Positions 6,714 to 6,764 of a stretch of DNA of 6,764 bases are shown here, piece after piece; the stretch's first letter is position 1; each line of letters opens with the position of its first letter. Source of the DNA: RGIG4576 sp964613095. Lineage in GTDB: Bacteria > Bacteroidota > Bacteroidia > Bacteroidales > Muribaculaceae. Below the pieces are notes generated by a model. The model was not told the origin of the DNA and did no database searches. It was given only the letters and a program-made list of their open reading frames with translations. The position numbers were made by a program, and so were the translations under genes. The stretch spans positions 1 to 6,764 of the forward strand of contig CAZTFX010000096.1 in the NCBI GenBank assembly GCA_964613095.1. The letters run 5' to 3'.

Positions 6714-6764
6714 ATGCAGAGTCCAACAGCAAATGCAAAATTAGTTGAAGTTTGCGAAAAATCT
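6714..6764 (+). CDS. Possible start of a divergent gene running off the window (doubtful)
   Basis: An ATG at 6714 opens a plus-strand frame of 17 codons, MQSPTANAKLVEVCEKS, still open at the window edge. A TGA lies in frame 21 bases upstream of the ATG. No Bacteroidota -7 element is found upstream and the frame is too short to judge. If real, it would be transcribed away from the esterase operon and share this leader region. Confidence 0.12.
   Translation, partial: MQSPTANAKLVEVCEKS

Noticed and set aside
6601..6764. Possible C-terminal end of an upstream minus-strand gene at the right edge
   Set aside because: All three minus-strand frames close within 100 bases of the edge and none shows a recognisable protein ending, so no call can be supported.
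1..6764. CRISPR array, tRNA, rRNA, toxin-antitoxin or phage-defence genes
   Set aside because: I looked for regularly spaced repeats, cloverleaf-like sequences and small paired ORFs on both strands and found none.

Overview
The window is AT-rich bacterial DNA, most likely from the order Bacteroidales (phylum Bacteroidota). Three things point there: a large secreted protein ending in a type IX secretion (T9SS) sorting domain, Bacteroidota-type promoter elements (TTTG / TAnnTTTG) ahead of genes, and start codons preceded by A/T-rich leaders without clear Shine-Dalgarno sequences. All convincing genes lie on the minus strand, so transcription runs from high to low coordinates.

Layout in the direction of transcription. 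(1) About 6601-6764 is a leader region with a likely promoter (-7 box at 6639-6646). (2) 6600-5329 encodes an exported acetylxylan-esterase-like (CE7/AXE1) alpha/beta hydrolase. Two bases after its stop comes 5326-4850, a small DUF456 membrane protein, so these two form a translationally close operon. It is closed by a strong hairpin terminator (4777-4822). (3) 4695-1513 encodes a 1060-residue secreted protein with a signal peptide, an N-terminal beta-rich half without a recognised family, a GLUG-type beta-helix segment and a T9SS C-terminal sorting domain. (4) 1512-1039 is a 474-base gap holding a hairpin, one doubtful 47-codon ORF, a cluster of short repeats and a very good promoter. (5) 1038-25 encodes a secreted multidomain protein with a chitobiase-C-terminal-like (CHB_HEX_C_1) Ig-type domain. 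Its last domain stops early, right beside the window edge, and looks truncated.

Taken together this is a chromosomal stretch for envelope and secreted proteins: one probable carbohydrate esterase, one membrane protein of unknown role and two extracellular adhesin- or scaffold-like proteins. No mobile-element gene, CRISPR array, tRNA, rRNA or toxin-antitoxin pair is visible. I see no clear new multi-gene system. The points most worth a second look are the abrupt end of the first protein, the 474-base gap, the uncharacterised half of the giant T9SS protein, and the esterase-DUF456 pairing.
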